Assembly: GCF_017744395.1 (NCBI RefSeq)
Contig: NZ_JAGIBI010000001.1
Span: 434,001 to 498,000 of the forward strand
Reading direction: 5' to 3'
Source of the DNA: Herbaspirillum sp.
GTDB lineage: Bacteria; Pseudomonadota; Gammaproteobacteria; Burkholderiales; Burkholderiaceae_D
DNA length: 64,000 nt
The first letter of the stretch is position 1, and every line of letters starts with the position of its first letter. The notes below the pieces were generated by a model, which saw only the letters and a program-made list of their open reading frames with translations, was not told the DNA's origin and did not search any database. A program made the position numbers and the translations under genes. Below are positions 37,198 to 46,498 of the stretch, in pieces.

Positions 37198-37974
37198 TCA
37201 GACGAACATGCCGCCCGAGACTTCGATGCGCTGGGCGTTGATCCAGCCGTTTTCCGGGCGCAGCAGCGAGGCCACGGCGGCGCCGATGTCATCCGGACGG
37301 CCGACGCGGCCCAGCGCGGTCTGGCCGGCGACGAAGGCGTTGATTTCCGCATTGTCGCGCACCAGGCCGCCGCCGAAATCGGTTTCGATGGCGCCAGGCG
37401 CCACCGTGTTGACGGCGATGCCGCGCGCGCCGAATTCCTTGGCCATGTAGCGCGTCATCACTTCGATGCCGCCCTTCATCGCCGCGTAGGCCGCATAGCC
37501 GGGCAGGGAGAAGCGCGCCAGGCCGCTGGAGGTGTTGACGATGCGCCCGCCATCGGCGATCAGCGGCAGCAGCGCCTGGGTCAGGAAGAAGGTGCCTTTC
37601 AGGTGCACGTTGTACAGCTCGTCGAAGGCCGCTTCGGTGGTTTCGGCGATGGCGGCGTGGACGCCCATGCCGCCGTTGTTGACCAGGTAGGTGAAGCGCT
37701 CGGCGTTCCAGGTCGATTTGAGCGCGGCGCGCACGGCGTCGGCGAAGGCCGGGAAGGTGCTGCTCTTGGCCAGGTCCAGTTGCAGGGCTACGGCCTTGGC
37801 GCCGGTGGCGGCGATCTCGGCCACGGTCTGTTCGGCGGCGGCGCGGTTGCCGACATAGGTGAGGATCACGCCGACGCCGTCGCGCGCCAGGTGCAGGGCG
37901 GTGTTCTTGCCGAGGCCGCGGCTGCCGCCGGTGATCAGGGCGATGCGGGGTGCGGTAGAGTTTGCTTGGTTCAT
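37198..37974 (-). CDS. short-chain dehydrogenase/reductase
   Basis: 258 residues, classical SDR. Cofactor loop TGGSRGLG, NNGG in place of NNAG (LVNNGGMGV), catalytic Ser in NTSSGLARF and Tyr/Lys in YAAYAAMKGG, and the ending LLRPENGWINAQRIEVSGGMFV. The ATG at 37974 follows AGGAGCCCAGC. It is divergent from a LysR regulator 133 bases away, which probably controls it. NADP or NAD preference and substrate are unknown. Confidence 0.92.
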   Translation of the reverse strand: MNQANSTAPRIALITGGSRGLGKNTALHLARDGVGVILTYVGNRAAAEQTVAEIAATGAKAVALQLDLAKSSTFPAFADAVRAALKSTWNAERFTYLVNNGGMGVHAAIAETTEAAFDELYNVHLKGTFFLTQALLPLIADGGRIVNTSSGLARFSLPGYAAYAAMKGGIEVMTRYMAKEFGARGIAVNTVAPGAIETDFGGGLVRDNAEINAFVAGQTALGRVGRPDDIGAAVASLLRPENGWINAQRIEVSGGMFV

Positions 37975-38062
37975 GCTGGGCTCCTGTCGATGGGATGGAA
38001 GAGAGATATGCCTGACTACGGAGCCCAGTATATTGAGAAGATTTTTATTAATAAATTTCTTG

Positions 38063-38089
38063 TTTAATATTAGACTTTTCAATATTTAA
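38063..38089. promoter_or_regulatory. putative LysR-type operator
   Basis: TTTAATATT - 9 bases - AATATTTAA, an inverted repeat with one mismatch in a strongly AT-rich SDR/LysR intergenic region, 19-45 bases before the lysR start. It fits the AT-rich interrupted dyads of LysR-type sites. Confidence 0.5.
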
Positions 38090-38107
38090 TAATAATTGGA
38101 GAGCGCC

Positions 38108-39025
38108 TTGAACCAGCTCGACACCCTCCAGATCTTCCAGCGCGTGGCCGAACTGGCCAGTTTCAGCGGCGCCGCGCGCCAGCTCGGCCTGCCCAACGCC
38201 ACCGTGTCGCTGGCGGTGCAGCAACTGGAGCAGATGCTGGGCACGCGCCTGCTCCAACGCACCACCCGGCGCGTGCAGATGACCGCCGACGGCGAGGCTT
38301 TCTACCGGCGCAGCAAGGAATTGCTGGACGATTTCGAATCGTTGCGGGCGATGTTCCGGGCCGGCGGCAAGGCGCTGGCCGGCAAGCTGCGGGTGGACAT
38401 GTCCAGCGCCATGGCGCGCGAAGTGGTGTTGCCGGAATTGTCGGGATTCCTTGAGCGGCATCCGCAACTGGAGATCGAGCTCTCCGCCAGCGACCGCCGG
38501 GTCGACCTCATCGGCGAAGGCTTCGACTGCGTGCTGCGCACCGGCACGCTGGACGATTCGTCGCTGGTGGCGCGCCCGATCGGGCATCTGGTGCAGATCA
38601 ACTGCGCCAGCCCGGCCTATCTGGAGCGGTATGGCGTGCCGCGCACGCTGGAGGATCTGGCGCACCACAAGCTGGTGCATTACCGTCAAATGCTGGGCGG
38701 CCGCTCGCCGGGCTGGGAATGGTTCGACGGCAAGCAGACCCACTACGTGCCGATGGCCGGCAGCCTCACCGTCAACAGCACAGAAACCTACGACGCCGCC
38801 TGCCAGGCCGGCCTCGGCATGATCCAGCTGCCGCTGGTGGGGCCGCGCAAGCGCCGCTTGCTGGCGCAGGGGACGCTGGTGGAAGTGCTGCCGCAATACC
38901 GTCCGGCGCCGATGCCGGTATCGCTGCTCTACGCCAGCCGCCGCCACGTGCCGGCGCGCGTGGCCGAGTTCATGGACTGGCTGCACGCGCTGATCCTGCC
39001 GCTGACGCAAGAAGGGCAGGAGTAA
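38108..39025 (+). CDS. LysR family transcriptional regulator
   Basis: 305 residues from TTG at 38108, chosen because GGAG lies 7 bases ahead; another TTG at 38096 is possible. Winged helix MNQLDTLQIFQRVAEL with ASFSGAARQLGLPNATVSLA, then an effector domain with MSSAMAREVVLPELSGFL and DSSLVARPIGHL, the pattern of the CrgA/DsdC-like LysR group that often controls a divergent oxidoreductase. The target is probably the SDR gene. It ends 3 bases before the convergent PhzF gene. Confidence 0.92.
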   Translation: MNQLDTLQIFQRVAELASFSGAARQLGLPNATVSLAVQQLEQMLGTRLLQRTTRRVQMTADGEAFYRRSKELLDDFESLRAMFRAGGKALAGKLRVDMSSAMAREVVLPELSGFLERHPQLEIELSASDRRVDLIGEGFDCVLRTGTLDDSSLVARPIGHLVQINCASPAYLERYGVPRTLEDLAHHKLVHYRQMLGGRSPGWEWFDGKQTHYVPMAGSLTVNSTETYDAACQAGLGMIQLPLVGPRKRRLLAQGTLVEVLPQYRPAPMPVSLLYASRRHVPARVAEFMDWLHALILPLTQEGQE

Positions 39026-39028
39026 GGT

Positions 39029-39922
39029 TCAGGCCAGCGCGGTGCGTCCGACCGGATCGATGGTGACGGTGCCGCGGCCGATTTCGATGACGCGGCCGCC
39101 GACCTGGATCGCGCCGTTTTCCGATACCGCCAGATGCAGGCGCGAAGGGCGATCGACCGCCGCGCCCTGGTCGATCGCGTAGCGCGCCGGCAGGGCATGG
39201 CCGGTCGCCAGCAGCCAGCCGCCCAGGTTGGCGCAGGCCGAACCGGTGCCCGGATCCTCTGCCACGCCGCCGCCTTGCTTGGTGAAGAAATAGCGCGCCA
39301 GCACATTGCCCGGTTCCTTGTCGTCGAAGGCGAAGACATAGGCCGTCTTGCGTTCCAGGCTGCTTTGCGGCCAGCGTTCCAGCGCGCCGCTGTCGGGCTG
39401 GGCGCGGCGCACCGCATCCGGCGACTTCAACGGCACCAGGAGCTGGTCGGCGCCGGTATCGACCCAGATCGGTTCGCCCGCCAGGTCTTGCTCGGACAGG
39501 CCGACCAGTGCCGCGACTTCAGCCGGCGACAGGCCGACGACAGGCGCGGTCTTGGGGCCGCCGGCGCTGGGCGCGGTGAAGGTCCAGACGTCGCCGTCGG
39601 CGGTGACCGGCACCACGCCGGCCTTGAATTCCAATGTCAGCGCATTCCCGGTTTGCAGCAATTCGCGCACCACCTGCGCCGTCCCCAGCGTGGGGTGGCC
39701 GGCGAACGGCATCTCGTAGCCGGTGGTGAAGATGCGCACGCGCGCATCGGCCACGGCCGAGGGCAGGATGAAGGTGGTTTCCGACAGGTTGAACTGCAGG
39801 GCCAGCGCCTGCATCGTGGCGTCGTCGATGCCGCGGGCGTCTTCGAACACGCACAGGGGATTGCCGCCGAAGGTGGATTCGGCGAATACGTTGAGCAGGC
39901 GGTAGGCGTAGGTGGCAGGCAT
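39029..39922 (-). CDS. PhzF family protein (isomerase-like)
   Basis: 297 residues with the diaminopimelate-epimerase-like double-barrel fold. Landmarks are LLNVFAESTFGGNPLCVF, the catalytic Glu in FNLSETTFIL, GYEMPFAGHPTLGTA, and EDPGTGSACANLGGWLL. PhzF-type proteins isomerise unsaturated acids, and most members, like this one outside a phenazine cluster, have no known substrate. It is convergent with the LysR gene. The 281 bases between its start and the oxidoreductase gene at 40204 should hold promoters for both. Confidence 0.92.
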   Translation of the reverse strand: MPATYAYRLLNVFAESTFGGNPLCVFEDARGIDDATMQALALQFNLSETTFILPSAVADARVRIFTTGYEMPFAGHPTLGTAQVVRELLQTGNALTLEFKAGVVPVTADGDVWTFTAPSAGGPKTAPVVGLSPAEVAALVGLSEQDLAGEPIWVDTGADQLLVPLKSPDAVRRAQPDSGALERWPQSSLERKTAYVFAFDDKEPGNVLARYFFTKQGGGVAEDPGTGSACANLGGWLLATGHALPARYAIDQGAAVDRPSRLHLAVSENGAIQVGGRVIEIGRGTVTIDPVGRTALA

Positions 39923-40203
39923 GGCGCTCCCTTGGCAATGGAAAAGAAGTCGCCGAGTCTAGCGCCGGCCAGCGCAAAGGGACAGATACAGTTTTTGCAT
40001 TAGCTATCGTTTTTCCTTATGGCCCTATCCCCAATCGGTATTTCCATGCCGGGACGGCGCGGGGATAGACTTCAGTCACAGCAGTTTTCCAGACGGGGAT
40101 TGTTGTGATGGCCGCTACCACGGCCGAGGTGTCTGACAGTGATGCGCCGTACCCGGCGCAGTAATGACAGGCGCTATCTGAATCAAAATTTTGGAGACAA
40201 GCA

Positions 40204-43200
40204 ATGCATATCCGTTCGGCAGCTGAGCCTGCCGGCATGACGGCGCCAACCGTAGAAGGCGCGCGTGATTCCGGTCTGGCTGCGACCCAAGTGAGCGCTC
40301 ACTCGCCGGTCCCCGGCACCCCCGCGACAGGCGGCTTGCATACCGCCGTTGCAAACACTTCGGAATCGATCCCGCTGGCGCCCGTCAGCCTGGACGATAA
40401 ATATACCGCCACCGAAGGCTCGATTTACCTCTCCGGCATCCAGGCTTTAGTGCGCCTGCCGATGCTGCAGCAAATCCGCGACCAACAGGCCGGCCTGCAT
40501 ACCGCCGGCTTCATTTCCGGCTACCGCGGCTCGCCGCTGGGCGGCCTGGACGAGGCGCTATGGAAGGCGCAGCCGCACCTGGCGGCGCACCGCGTCAAGT
40601 TCCAGCCCGGCGTCAACGAAGACATGGCCGCCACTGCCGTCTGGGGTACCCAGCAGGTCAAGCTGATCGGCCCGTCCGAATACGACGGCGTATTCGCCAT
40701 GTGGTACGGCAAGGGACCCGGCGTGGACCGCTGCGGCGATGTGCTGAAACACATGAACCACGCCGGCACTTCCGCCCACGGCGGCGTGCTGCTGGTGGCC
40801 GGCGACGACCACGGCGCCTATTCCTCGACGCTGCCGCACCAGTCCGACCATATTTTCTCGGCATCGATGATCCCGATGCTCTATCCCTGCAACGTGCAGG
40901 AATACCTCGACCTCGGCCTGCACGGCTGGGCCATGTCGCGCTATTCCGGCTGCGTGGTGGGCTTCAAGGCGCTGGCCGACACGGTCGAGTCGAGCGCCTC
41001 GGTGGACGCCAATCCGTTCCGCATCGACATCCAATATCCTGCCGACTTCGTCATGCCCGAAGGTGGGCTCAACGCCCGCCTGTCGACCGACACGCTGGGC
41101 GTGCAGGCGCGCAAGCAGGAAGCGCTGATGCAGGACTACAAGATCTACGCGGCGCTGGCCTACGCCCGCGCCAACAAGCTCAACCGCGTGATGATCGACA
41201 GCCCCAAGGCGCGGCTGGGCATCATCGCCTCCGGCAAGTCCTATCTCGACGTGCTGGAAGCGCTGTCGGAACTGGGCATCGACGAAGCCTTCGCGGCCGA
41301 GATCGGCCTGCGCCTGTTCAAGGTCTCGATGCCCTGGCCGCTAGAACCGGAAGGCGTGCGCGAGTTCGCGCAAGGCCTGGACGAAATCCTGGTGGTGGAA
41401 GAAAAGCGCCAGATGGTCGAATACCAGCTGAAGGAACAGCTCTACAACTGGCGCGACGACGTGCGCCCGCGCGTGATCGGCAAGTTCGACGAAAAGGGCG
41501 AATGGGTGGCGCCGCGCGGCGAGTGGCTGCTGACTTCCAAGGCCGACTTCTCGGTGGCCCAGATCGCCCGCGTGATCGCCGCGCGCATCGCGCGCTTCCA
41601 CACCAGCGACCTGATCAAGGCGCGCCTGGCCTTCCTCGACGCCAAGGACGCGGTGCTGTCCAAGGCGGTCAACACGCCGCCGCGTCCGGCGTACTATTGC
41701 TCGGGCTGCCCGCACAATACCTCGACCAAGGTGCCCGAAGGCAGCTTCGCGCTGGCCGGCATCGGCTGCCACGTGATGGCCACCGCCATCTATCCCGAAT
41801 ACAACAAGCTGACCACCCACATGGGCGGCGAGGGCGCGCCCTGGATCGGCCAGGCGCCGTTCTCGCAGGTGCCGCACGTGTTCGCCAACCTGGGAGACGG
41901 CACCTATTTCCACTCCGGCTACCTGGCGATCCGCGCCGCCGTGGCGGCCAAGGTCAACATGACCTACAAGATCCTCTACAACGACGCGGTGGCGATGACC
42001 GGCGGCCAGCCGGTGGACGGCACGGTATCGGTGCCGATGATCGCGCAGCAGATGGCGGCTGAAGGCGTGCAGCGCATCGCGCTGGTGTCTGAAGACATCT
42101 CGCGCTACACCGACCGCTCGAACCTGCCGCCGGCGGTCACCGTGCATGATCGCAAGGACATGGACGCCGTGCAGCGCGAATTGCGCGAGCTGCCGGGCGT
42201 GACGGTCATCATCTACGACCAGACCTGCGCCGCCGAGAAGCGCCGCCGCCGCAAGAAGGGCGAGTTCCCCGACCCCAACCAGCGCCTGTTCATCAACGAG
42301 GCGGTGTGCGAAGGCTGCGGCGACTGCGGCGTGCAGTCCAACTGCACCTCGATCCTGCCGCTGGAGACCGAATTCGGCCGCAAGCGCGCCATCGACCAGT
42401 CGTCCTGCAACAAGGACTACTCCTGCGTGAAGGGTTTCTGCCCCAGCTTCGTCACCGTCACCGGCGGCAAGCTGAAGAAATCCAAGGCCGGCGTGAGCCG
42501 CCAGGCCGATGACTTCGGCGCACTGCCGCAGCCGGTGCTGCCGTCCTGCGACACGCCGTTCAACATCCTCATCAACGGCATCGGCGGCACCGGCGTGATC
42601 ACCATCGGCGCGCTGATGGGCATGGCCGCGCACCTGGAAGGCAAGGGCGCTTCAGTGCTGGACATGACCGGCATGTCGCAGAAGAACGGTTCGGTCACTT
42701 CGCACGTGCGCATCGCCGCCAAGCGCGACGGCATCCGCGCCCAGCGCATCGCCACCGGCGAGGCCGACCTGATCCTGGGTTGCGACATGCTCACCGCCGG
42801 TTCCTTCGACGCCATTTCCAAGATGCGCCCGGGCCGCACGCGCGCGGTGGTGAACGTGCACCAGCAGCCGCCAGGCCAGTTCGCCAAGAACCCGGACTGG
42901 CAATTCCCGTTCGAGGAAGTCAAGGCGCTGATCGTCGAATCGGTGGACGGCCAGGCCGACTTCATCGACGCCACCCGCCTGGCCACCGCGTTGATGGGCG
43001 ACTCCATCGCCACCAACCTGTTCATGCTGGGCTACGCCTGGCAGCGCGGCGAGCTGCCGCTGACTGAAGCATCGCTGCTGCGCGCCATCGAGATGAACGG
43101 CGTGGCGGTGGAATCCAACAAGACCGCCTTCCTGTGGGGCCGCCGCGCCGCGGTCGAGCTGGCGAAGGTGGAACGGATCGCGCTGCCGGCGCAGCCGGTG

Positions 43201-43863
43201 GTGCTGCGCATGCCGGAGACGCTGGACAAGCTGGTCAAGCGCCGCGTCGCCTTCCTGACCGAGTACCAGAACGCCGCCTACGCCGCCCAGTTCGCCGAAG
43301 TGGTGGAAGCGGTGCGCGCCGCCGAAGCGCCGCTGGGCGGCACCAGGCTGGCGCTGGCGGTGGCGCGCAACCTGTCCAAGCTGATGGCCTACAAGGACGA
43401 ATACGAAGTGGCGCGCTTGTACACCGACGGCAAGTTCATGCAGCAACTGGAACAGCAGTTCGAGGGCGATTTCTCGTTGAGCTTCAACCTCGCGCCGCCG
43501 ATCTTCGCGAAGAAGGATGCCAAGGGCCATCTGGTCAAGGCGCGCTACGGCAGTTGGATGTTCAAGGCATTCAAGCTGCTGGCGAAGATGAAGGGGCTGC
43601 GCGGCACGGCGCTGGACATCTTCGGCCGCACCGAAGAGCGGCGCATGGAACGGCAACTGGTCGTCGACTACCGCGACATGGTGTTGGGCCTGCTGCGCAA
43701 GCTGGACGCCTCCAACCATGCGCTCGCCATCGAACTGGCGCAGTTGCCGGACCAGGTGCGCGGTTACGGCCATGTCAAGGACAAGGCGGTACAGGCGATG
43801 CAGGCGCGCCGGACCGAATTGCTGGCGCAATTCGGCAAGCCGGCACTCGATCGGGCGGCCTGA
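40204..43863 (+). CDS. indolepyruvate ferredoxin oxidoreductase, fused form
   Basis: 1219 residues combining the subunits of 2-oxoacid ferredoxin oxidoreductases. The order is an N-terminal pyrimidine domain (SGYRGSPLGGLDEALW, near 100), a TPP-binding domain (CSGCPHNTST, GDGTYFHSGYLAIRA, NDAVAMTGGQP), two Cys clusters for 4Fe-4S (CEGCGDCGVQSNC and CNKDYSCVKGFC), and the gamma domain (INGIGGTGVITIGALMG). It oxidises aryl pyruvates from aromatic amino acids to acyl-CoA with ferredoxin as acceptor. A non-conserved ~60-residue N-terminal extension remains if the ATG at 40204 (GGAGACAAGC ahead) is used. Followed by acyl-CoA oxidation genes. Confidence 0.93.
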   Translation: MHIRSAAEPAGMTAPTVEGARDSGLAATQVSAHSPVPGTPATGGLHTAVANTSESIPLAPVSLDDKYTATEGSIYLSGIQALVRLPMLQQIRDQQAGLHTAGFISGYRGSPLGGLDEALWKAQPHLAAHRVKFQPGVNEDMAATAVWGTQQVKLIGPSEYDGVFAMWYGKGPGVDRCGDVLKHMNHAGTSAHGGVLLVAGDDHGAYSSTLPHQSDHIFSASMIPMLYPCNVQEYLDLGLHGWAMSRYSGCVVGFKALADTVESSASVDANPFRIDIQYPADFVMPEGGLNARLSTDTLGVQARKQEALMQDYKIYAALAYARANKLNRVMIDSPKARLGIIASGKSYLDVLEALSELGIDEAFAAEIGLRLFKVSMPWPLEPEGVREFAQGLDEILVVEEKRQMVEYQLKEQLYNWRDDVRPRVIGKFDEKGEWVAPRGEWLLTSKADFSVAQIARVIAARIARFHTSDLIKARLAFLDAKDAVLSKAVNTPPRPAYYCSGCPHNTSTKVPEGSFALAGIGCHVMATAIYPEYNKLTTHMGGEGAPWIGQAPFSQVPHVFANLGDGTYFHSGYLAIRAAVAAKVNMTYKILYNDAVAMTGGQPVDGTVSVPMIAQQMAAEGVQRIALVSEDISRYTDRSNLPPAVTVHDRKDMDAVQRELRELPGVTVIIYDQTCAAEKRRRRKKGEFPDPNQRLFINEAVCEGCGDCGVQSNCTSILPLETEFGRKRAIDQSSCNKDYSCVKGFCPSFVTVTGGKLKKSKAGVSRQADDFGALPQPVLPSCDTPFNILINGIGGTGVITIGALMGMAAHLEGKGASVLDMTGMSQKNGSVTSHVRIAAKRDGIRAQRIATGEADLILGCDMLTAGSFDAISKMRPGRTRAVVNVHQQPPGQFAKNPDWQFPFEEVKALIVESVDGQADFIDATRLATALMGDSIATNLFMLGYAWQRGELPLTEASLLRAIEMNGVAVESNKTAFLWGRRAAVELAKVERIALPAQPVVLRMPETLDKLVKRRVAFLTEYQNAAYAAQFAEVVEAVRAAEAPLGGTRLALAVARNLSKLMAYKDEYEVARLYTDGKFMQQLEQQFEGDFSLSFNLAPPIFAKKDAKGHLVKARYGSWMFKAFKLLAKMKGLRGTALDIFGRTEERRMERQLVVDYRDMVLGLLRKLDASNHALAIELAQLPDQVRGYGHVKDKAVQAMQARRTELLAQFGKPALDRAA

Positions 43864-43995
43864 TTCAAAGCCAAGGGCGGCGGCCTCTGCGCAAGCAGGG
43901 GCCCGCTGCCGTCAGCCAATGTCGCCCCCGCGACAACTCATCTCCCCAAATTCCATTAATCTAGACCGATATCAAGACCAAAACAGGAGACAAGC

Positions 43996-45156
43996 ATGGA
44001 CTTCGAACTCAACGAGGATCAACTGGCCTTCCAGCAAAGCGCGCGCGACTTCGCCGCCGGCGAGATGGCGCCGTTCGCCGCCAAGTGGGACGAGGAGGCG
44101 CATTTCCCGCTGGACGTGATCGCCAAGGCCGGCGAGCTGGGTTTCTGCGGCCTGTACACGCCGGAAGAGGTCGGCGGGCTGGGCCTGACGCGGCTGGACG
44201 CCACCATCGTGTTCGAGGAACTGGCGCACGCCTGTCCCTCCACCGCCGCTTATCTGACCATCCACAACATGGTGAGCTGGATGATCGCCTCCTGGGGCAC
44301 CGCCGCCATCAAGGCCGAATGGTGCGAAAAGCTGGCCGCCGGCCGCAAGATCGGCTCCTATTGCCTGACCGAACCCGGTTCGGGTTCCGACGCGGCCTCG
44401 CTCAAGACCACCGCCAAGCTGGTGGATGGCCATTATGTATTGAACGGTTCCAAGGCCTTCATCTCCGGCGCCGGCTCGACCGACGTGCTGGTGGTGATGG
44501 CGCGCACCGGCGGCGAGGGCGCCAAGGGCGTTTCCGCCATCGTGGTGCCGGGCAATGCGGCCGGCATCAGCTACGGCAAGAAGGAAACCAAGATGGGCTG
44601 GAACAGCCAGCCGACCCGCACCATCAGCTTCGACAACGTCAAGGTGCCGGCCGACCACCTGCTGGGCAACGAGGGCGAGGGTTTCGTGTTCGCCATGAAG
44701 GGCCTGGACGGCGGCCGCATCAACATCGCCACCTGTTCGGTCGGCGCGGCGCAGGCGGCGCTGGACGCGGCGCACGCCTACATGAAGGAGCGCAAGCAGT
44801 TCGGCCGTCCGATCGCCGACTTCCAGGCGCTGCAGTTCAAGCTGGCCGACATGCAGACCGAACTGGTCGCGGCGCGCCAGATGGTGCGGCTGGCCGCGGT
44901 CAAGCTGGACAACAAGGCGCCCGGCGCCACCACCTACTGCGCGATGGCCAAGCGTTTCGCCACCGACCTGGGCTTCCGCATCTGCAACGAGGCGCTGCAG
45001 ATCCATGGCGGCTACGGCTACATCCGCGAATACCCGCTGGAACGCTATTTCCGCGACGTGCGCGTGCACCAGATCCTGGAAGGCACCAACGAGATCATGC
45101 GCGTGATCGTCTCGCGCCATTTACTCAACGCCGATAACCTCGACGACATCCGATAA
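43996..45156 (+). CDS. acyl-CoA dehydrogenase (isobutyryl-CoA dehydrogenase-like)
   Basis: 386 residues. FAD-dependent ACAD with CLTEPGSGSDAASLKT, the MGWNSQPTR strand, RKQFGRPIADFQALQ, ALQIHGGYGYIREYPLERYFRD and catalytic Glu in ILEGTNEIM. The pattern (MGWNSQPT, short C terminus) resembles isobutyryl-CoA or short branched-chain enzymes of valine breakdown. Electrons would go to ETF. It is preceded by AGGAGACAAGC and followed after 14 bases by an enoyl-CoA hydratase, so they form an operon. Confidence 0.94.
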   Translation: MDFELNEDQLAFQQSARDFAAGEMAPFAAKWDEEAHFPLDVIAKAGELGFCGLYTPEEVGGLGLTRLDATIVFEELAHACPSTAAYLTIHNMVSWMIASWGTAAIKAEWCEKLAAGRKIGSYCLTEPGSGSDAASLKTTAKLVDGHYVLNGSKAFISGAGSTDVLVVMARTGGEGAKGVSAIVVPGNAAGISYGKKETKMGWNSQPTRTISFDNVKVPADHLLGNEGEGFVFAMKGLDGGRINIATCSVGAAQAALDAAHAYMKERKQFGRPIADFQALQFKLADMQTELVAARQMVRLAAVKLDNKAPGATTYCAMAKRFATDLGFRICNEALQIHGGYGYIREYPLERYFRDVRVHQILEGTNEIMRVIVSRHLLNADNLDDIR

Positions 45157-45170
45157 GCCGAAAGGACACC

Positions 45171-45950
45171 ATGAGCTACACCAACCTGAAGCTGGAAAAG
45201 ATCAACCACACCGCGCTGCTGACGCTGTCCAACCCGCCGGCCAATACCTGGACGCGCGAGGCGCTGGTCGATCTGACGCAACTGGTCGCCGACCTCAACG
45301 CCGACCGCAACATCTACACGCTGGTGGTGACCGGCGAGGGCGAGAAGTTCTTTTCCGCCGGCGCCGACCTGAAACTGTTCGCCGACGGCGATAAGGCCAG
45401 GGCGCGCGAAATGGCGCGCCGCTTCGGCCAGGCGTTCGAAGCGCTGTCCAATTTCCGCGGCGTCTCGATCGCCGCCATCAACGGCTACGCCATGGGCGGC
45501 GGTCTGGAATGCGCGCTGGCCTGCGACATCCGCATCGCCGAGGAACAGGCGCAGATGGCCTTGCCGGAAGCGGCGGTGGGCTTGCTGCCCTGCGCCGGCG
45601 GCACGCAGAACCTGCCGTGGCTGGTGGGCGAGGGCTGGGCCAAGCGCATGATCCTGTGCGGCGAGCGCGTCAATGCCGAGACCGCCTTGCGCATCGGCCT
45701 GGTGGAAGAGGTGGTGGGCAAGGGGCAAGCGAAGGCGCGCGCGCTGGAGCTGGCGCTGCAGGCCGAGAAGCAAAGCCCGTCGTCGGTGGCGGCCAGCAAG
45801 ACGCTGATCCAGGGCGCGCGCCACAATCCGCTGGGCACCATCCTGCAGACCGAGCGCGAACTGTTCATCGACCTGTTCGACACGCAGGACCAGCAGGAGG
45901 GCGTCAACGCTTTCCTGGAGAAGCGCGCGCCGGTGTGGAAGAACGGCTGA
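45171..45950 (+). CDS. enoyl-CoA hydratase/isomerase family protein
   Basis: 259 residues of the crotonase fold. The oxyanion segments are FFSAGADLKLFADG and the block INGYAMGGGLECALACDIRI; the catalytic Glu of hydratases appears in LPEAAVGLLPCAGGTQ, where the second Glu is replaced by Pro-Cys, so it may be an isomerase or hydrolase rather than a classical hydratase. It sits 14 bases after the acyl-CoA dehydrogenase gene with AAAGGA ahead. A strong terminator ends the operon. Confidence 0.92.
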   Translation: MSYTNLKLEKINHTALLTLSNPPANTWTREALVDLTQLVADLNADRNIYTLVVTGEGEKFFSAGADLKLFADGDKARAREMARRFGQAFEALSNFRGVSIAAINGYAMGGGLECALACDIRIAEEQAQMALPEAAVGLLPCAGGTQNLPWLVGEGWAKRMILCGERVNAETALRIGLVEEVVGKGQAKARALELALQAEKQSPSSVAASKTLIQGARHNPLGTILQTERELFIDLFDTQDQQEGVNAFLEKRAPVWKNG

Positions 45951-45975
45951 GTTTTTCTTGAAAGGCGGCTCATGC

Positions 45976-46004
45976 ATCGCCGGCTCTGCGCCGGCGATTT
46001 TTTT
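45976..46004 (+). terminator. intrinsic terminator after the acyl-CoA operon
   Basis: A perfect 9-bp stem ATCGCCGGC / GCCGGCGAT with a TCTGC loop and seven T residues. Confidence 0.93.
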
Positions 46005-46055
46005 GCTCCGCTTTCGGTATGATGCTGGCTTCGGCCCCGACTTTTGCTTGCCGCC

Positions 46056-46469
46056 ATGAACATCGAATACAAGACCGACGTCGCCCTTACCGTGGAGCAG
46101 TTCATCGACATCCTCTCGCGCACTTCGCTGGGGCCGCGCCGGCCTTTGGACGACCGCGAATGCATGCAGGCCATGATCGGCAATGCCAGCCTGGTCGCCA
46201 CCGCCTGGGATGGCGAGCTGCTGGTCGGCGTGGCGCGCTGCGTGACCGACTTTGTCTATGCCTGCTACATGTCGGAATTGGCGGTCGATGAAAACTACCA
46301 GCGCCGCGGCATCGGCAAGGAACTGATCCGCCATGCCCGCAACCGGCTCGGTCCGCGTTGCCGCCTGCGCCTGCTGGCTGCGCCCGATGCCGCCGACTAC
46401 TACGGCCACATCGGTTTCAACCACAGTCCGCGCTGCTGGGAGCTGATGCCCGGCGGCGAACTCAAGTAA
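46056..46469 (+). CDS. GNAT family N-acetyltransferase (small)
   Basis: 137 residues from the ATG at 46056 (44 bases after an unrelated upstream ATG). GNAT core: SELAVDENYQRRGIGKELIRHA (acetyl-CoA-binding RRGIGK) and the end strand YYGHIGFNHSPRCWEL. Substrate unknown. It is followed after 29 bases by a second, different GNAT gene in the same direction. Confidence 0.88.
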   Translation: MNIEYKTDVALTVEQFIDILSRTSLGPRRPLDDRECMQAMIGNASLVATAWDGELLVGVARCVTDFVYACYMSELAVDENYQRRGIGKELIRHARNRLGPRCRLRLLAAPDAADYYGHIGFNHSPRCWELMPGGELK

Positions 46470-46498
46470 ATCCTTTCGTTTTTCTTCACCAACAGACC

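Noticed and set aside
36972-37352. A 126-codon minus-strand frame between the binding-protein and SDR genes
   Set aside because: Low-complexity Pro/Ser/Phe run from a purine-rich stretch and overlap with the SDR gene; no ribosome site.
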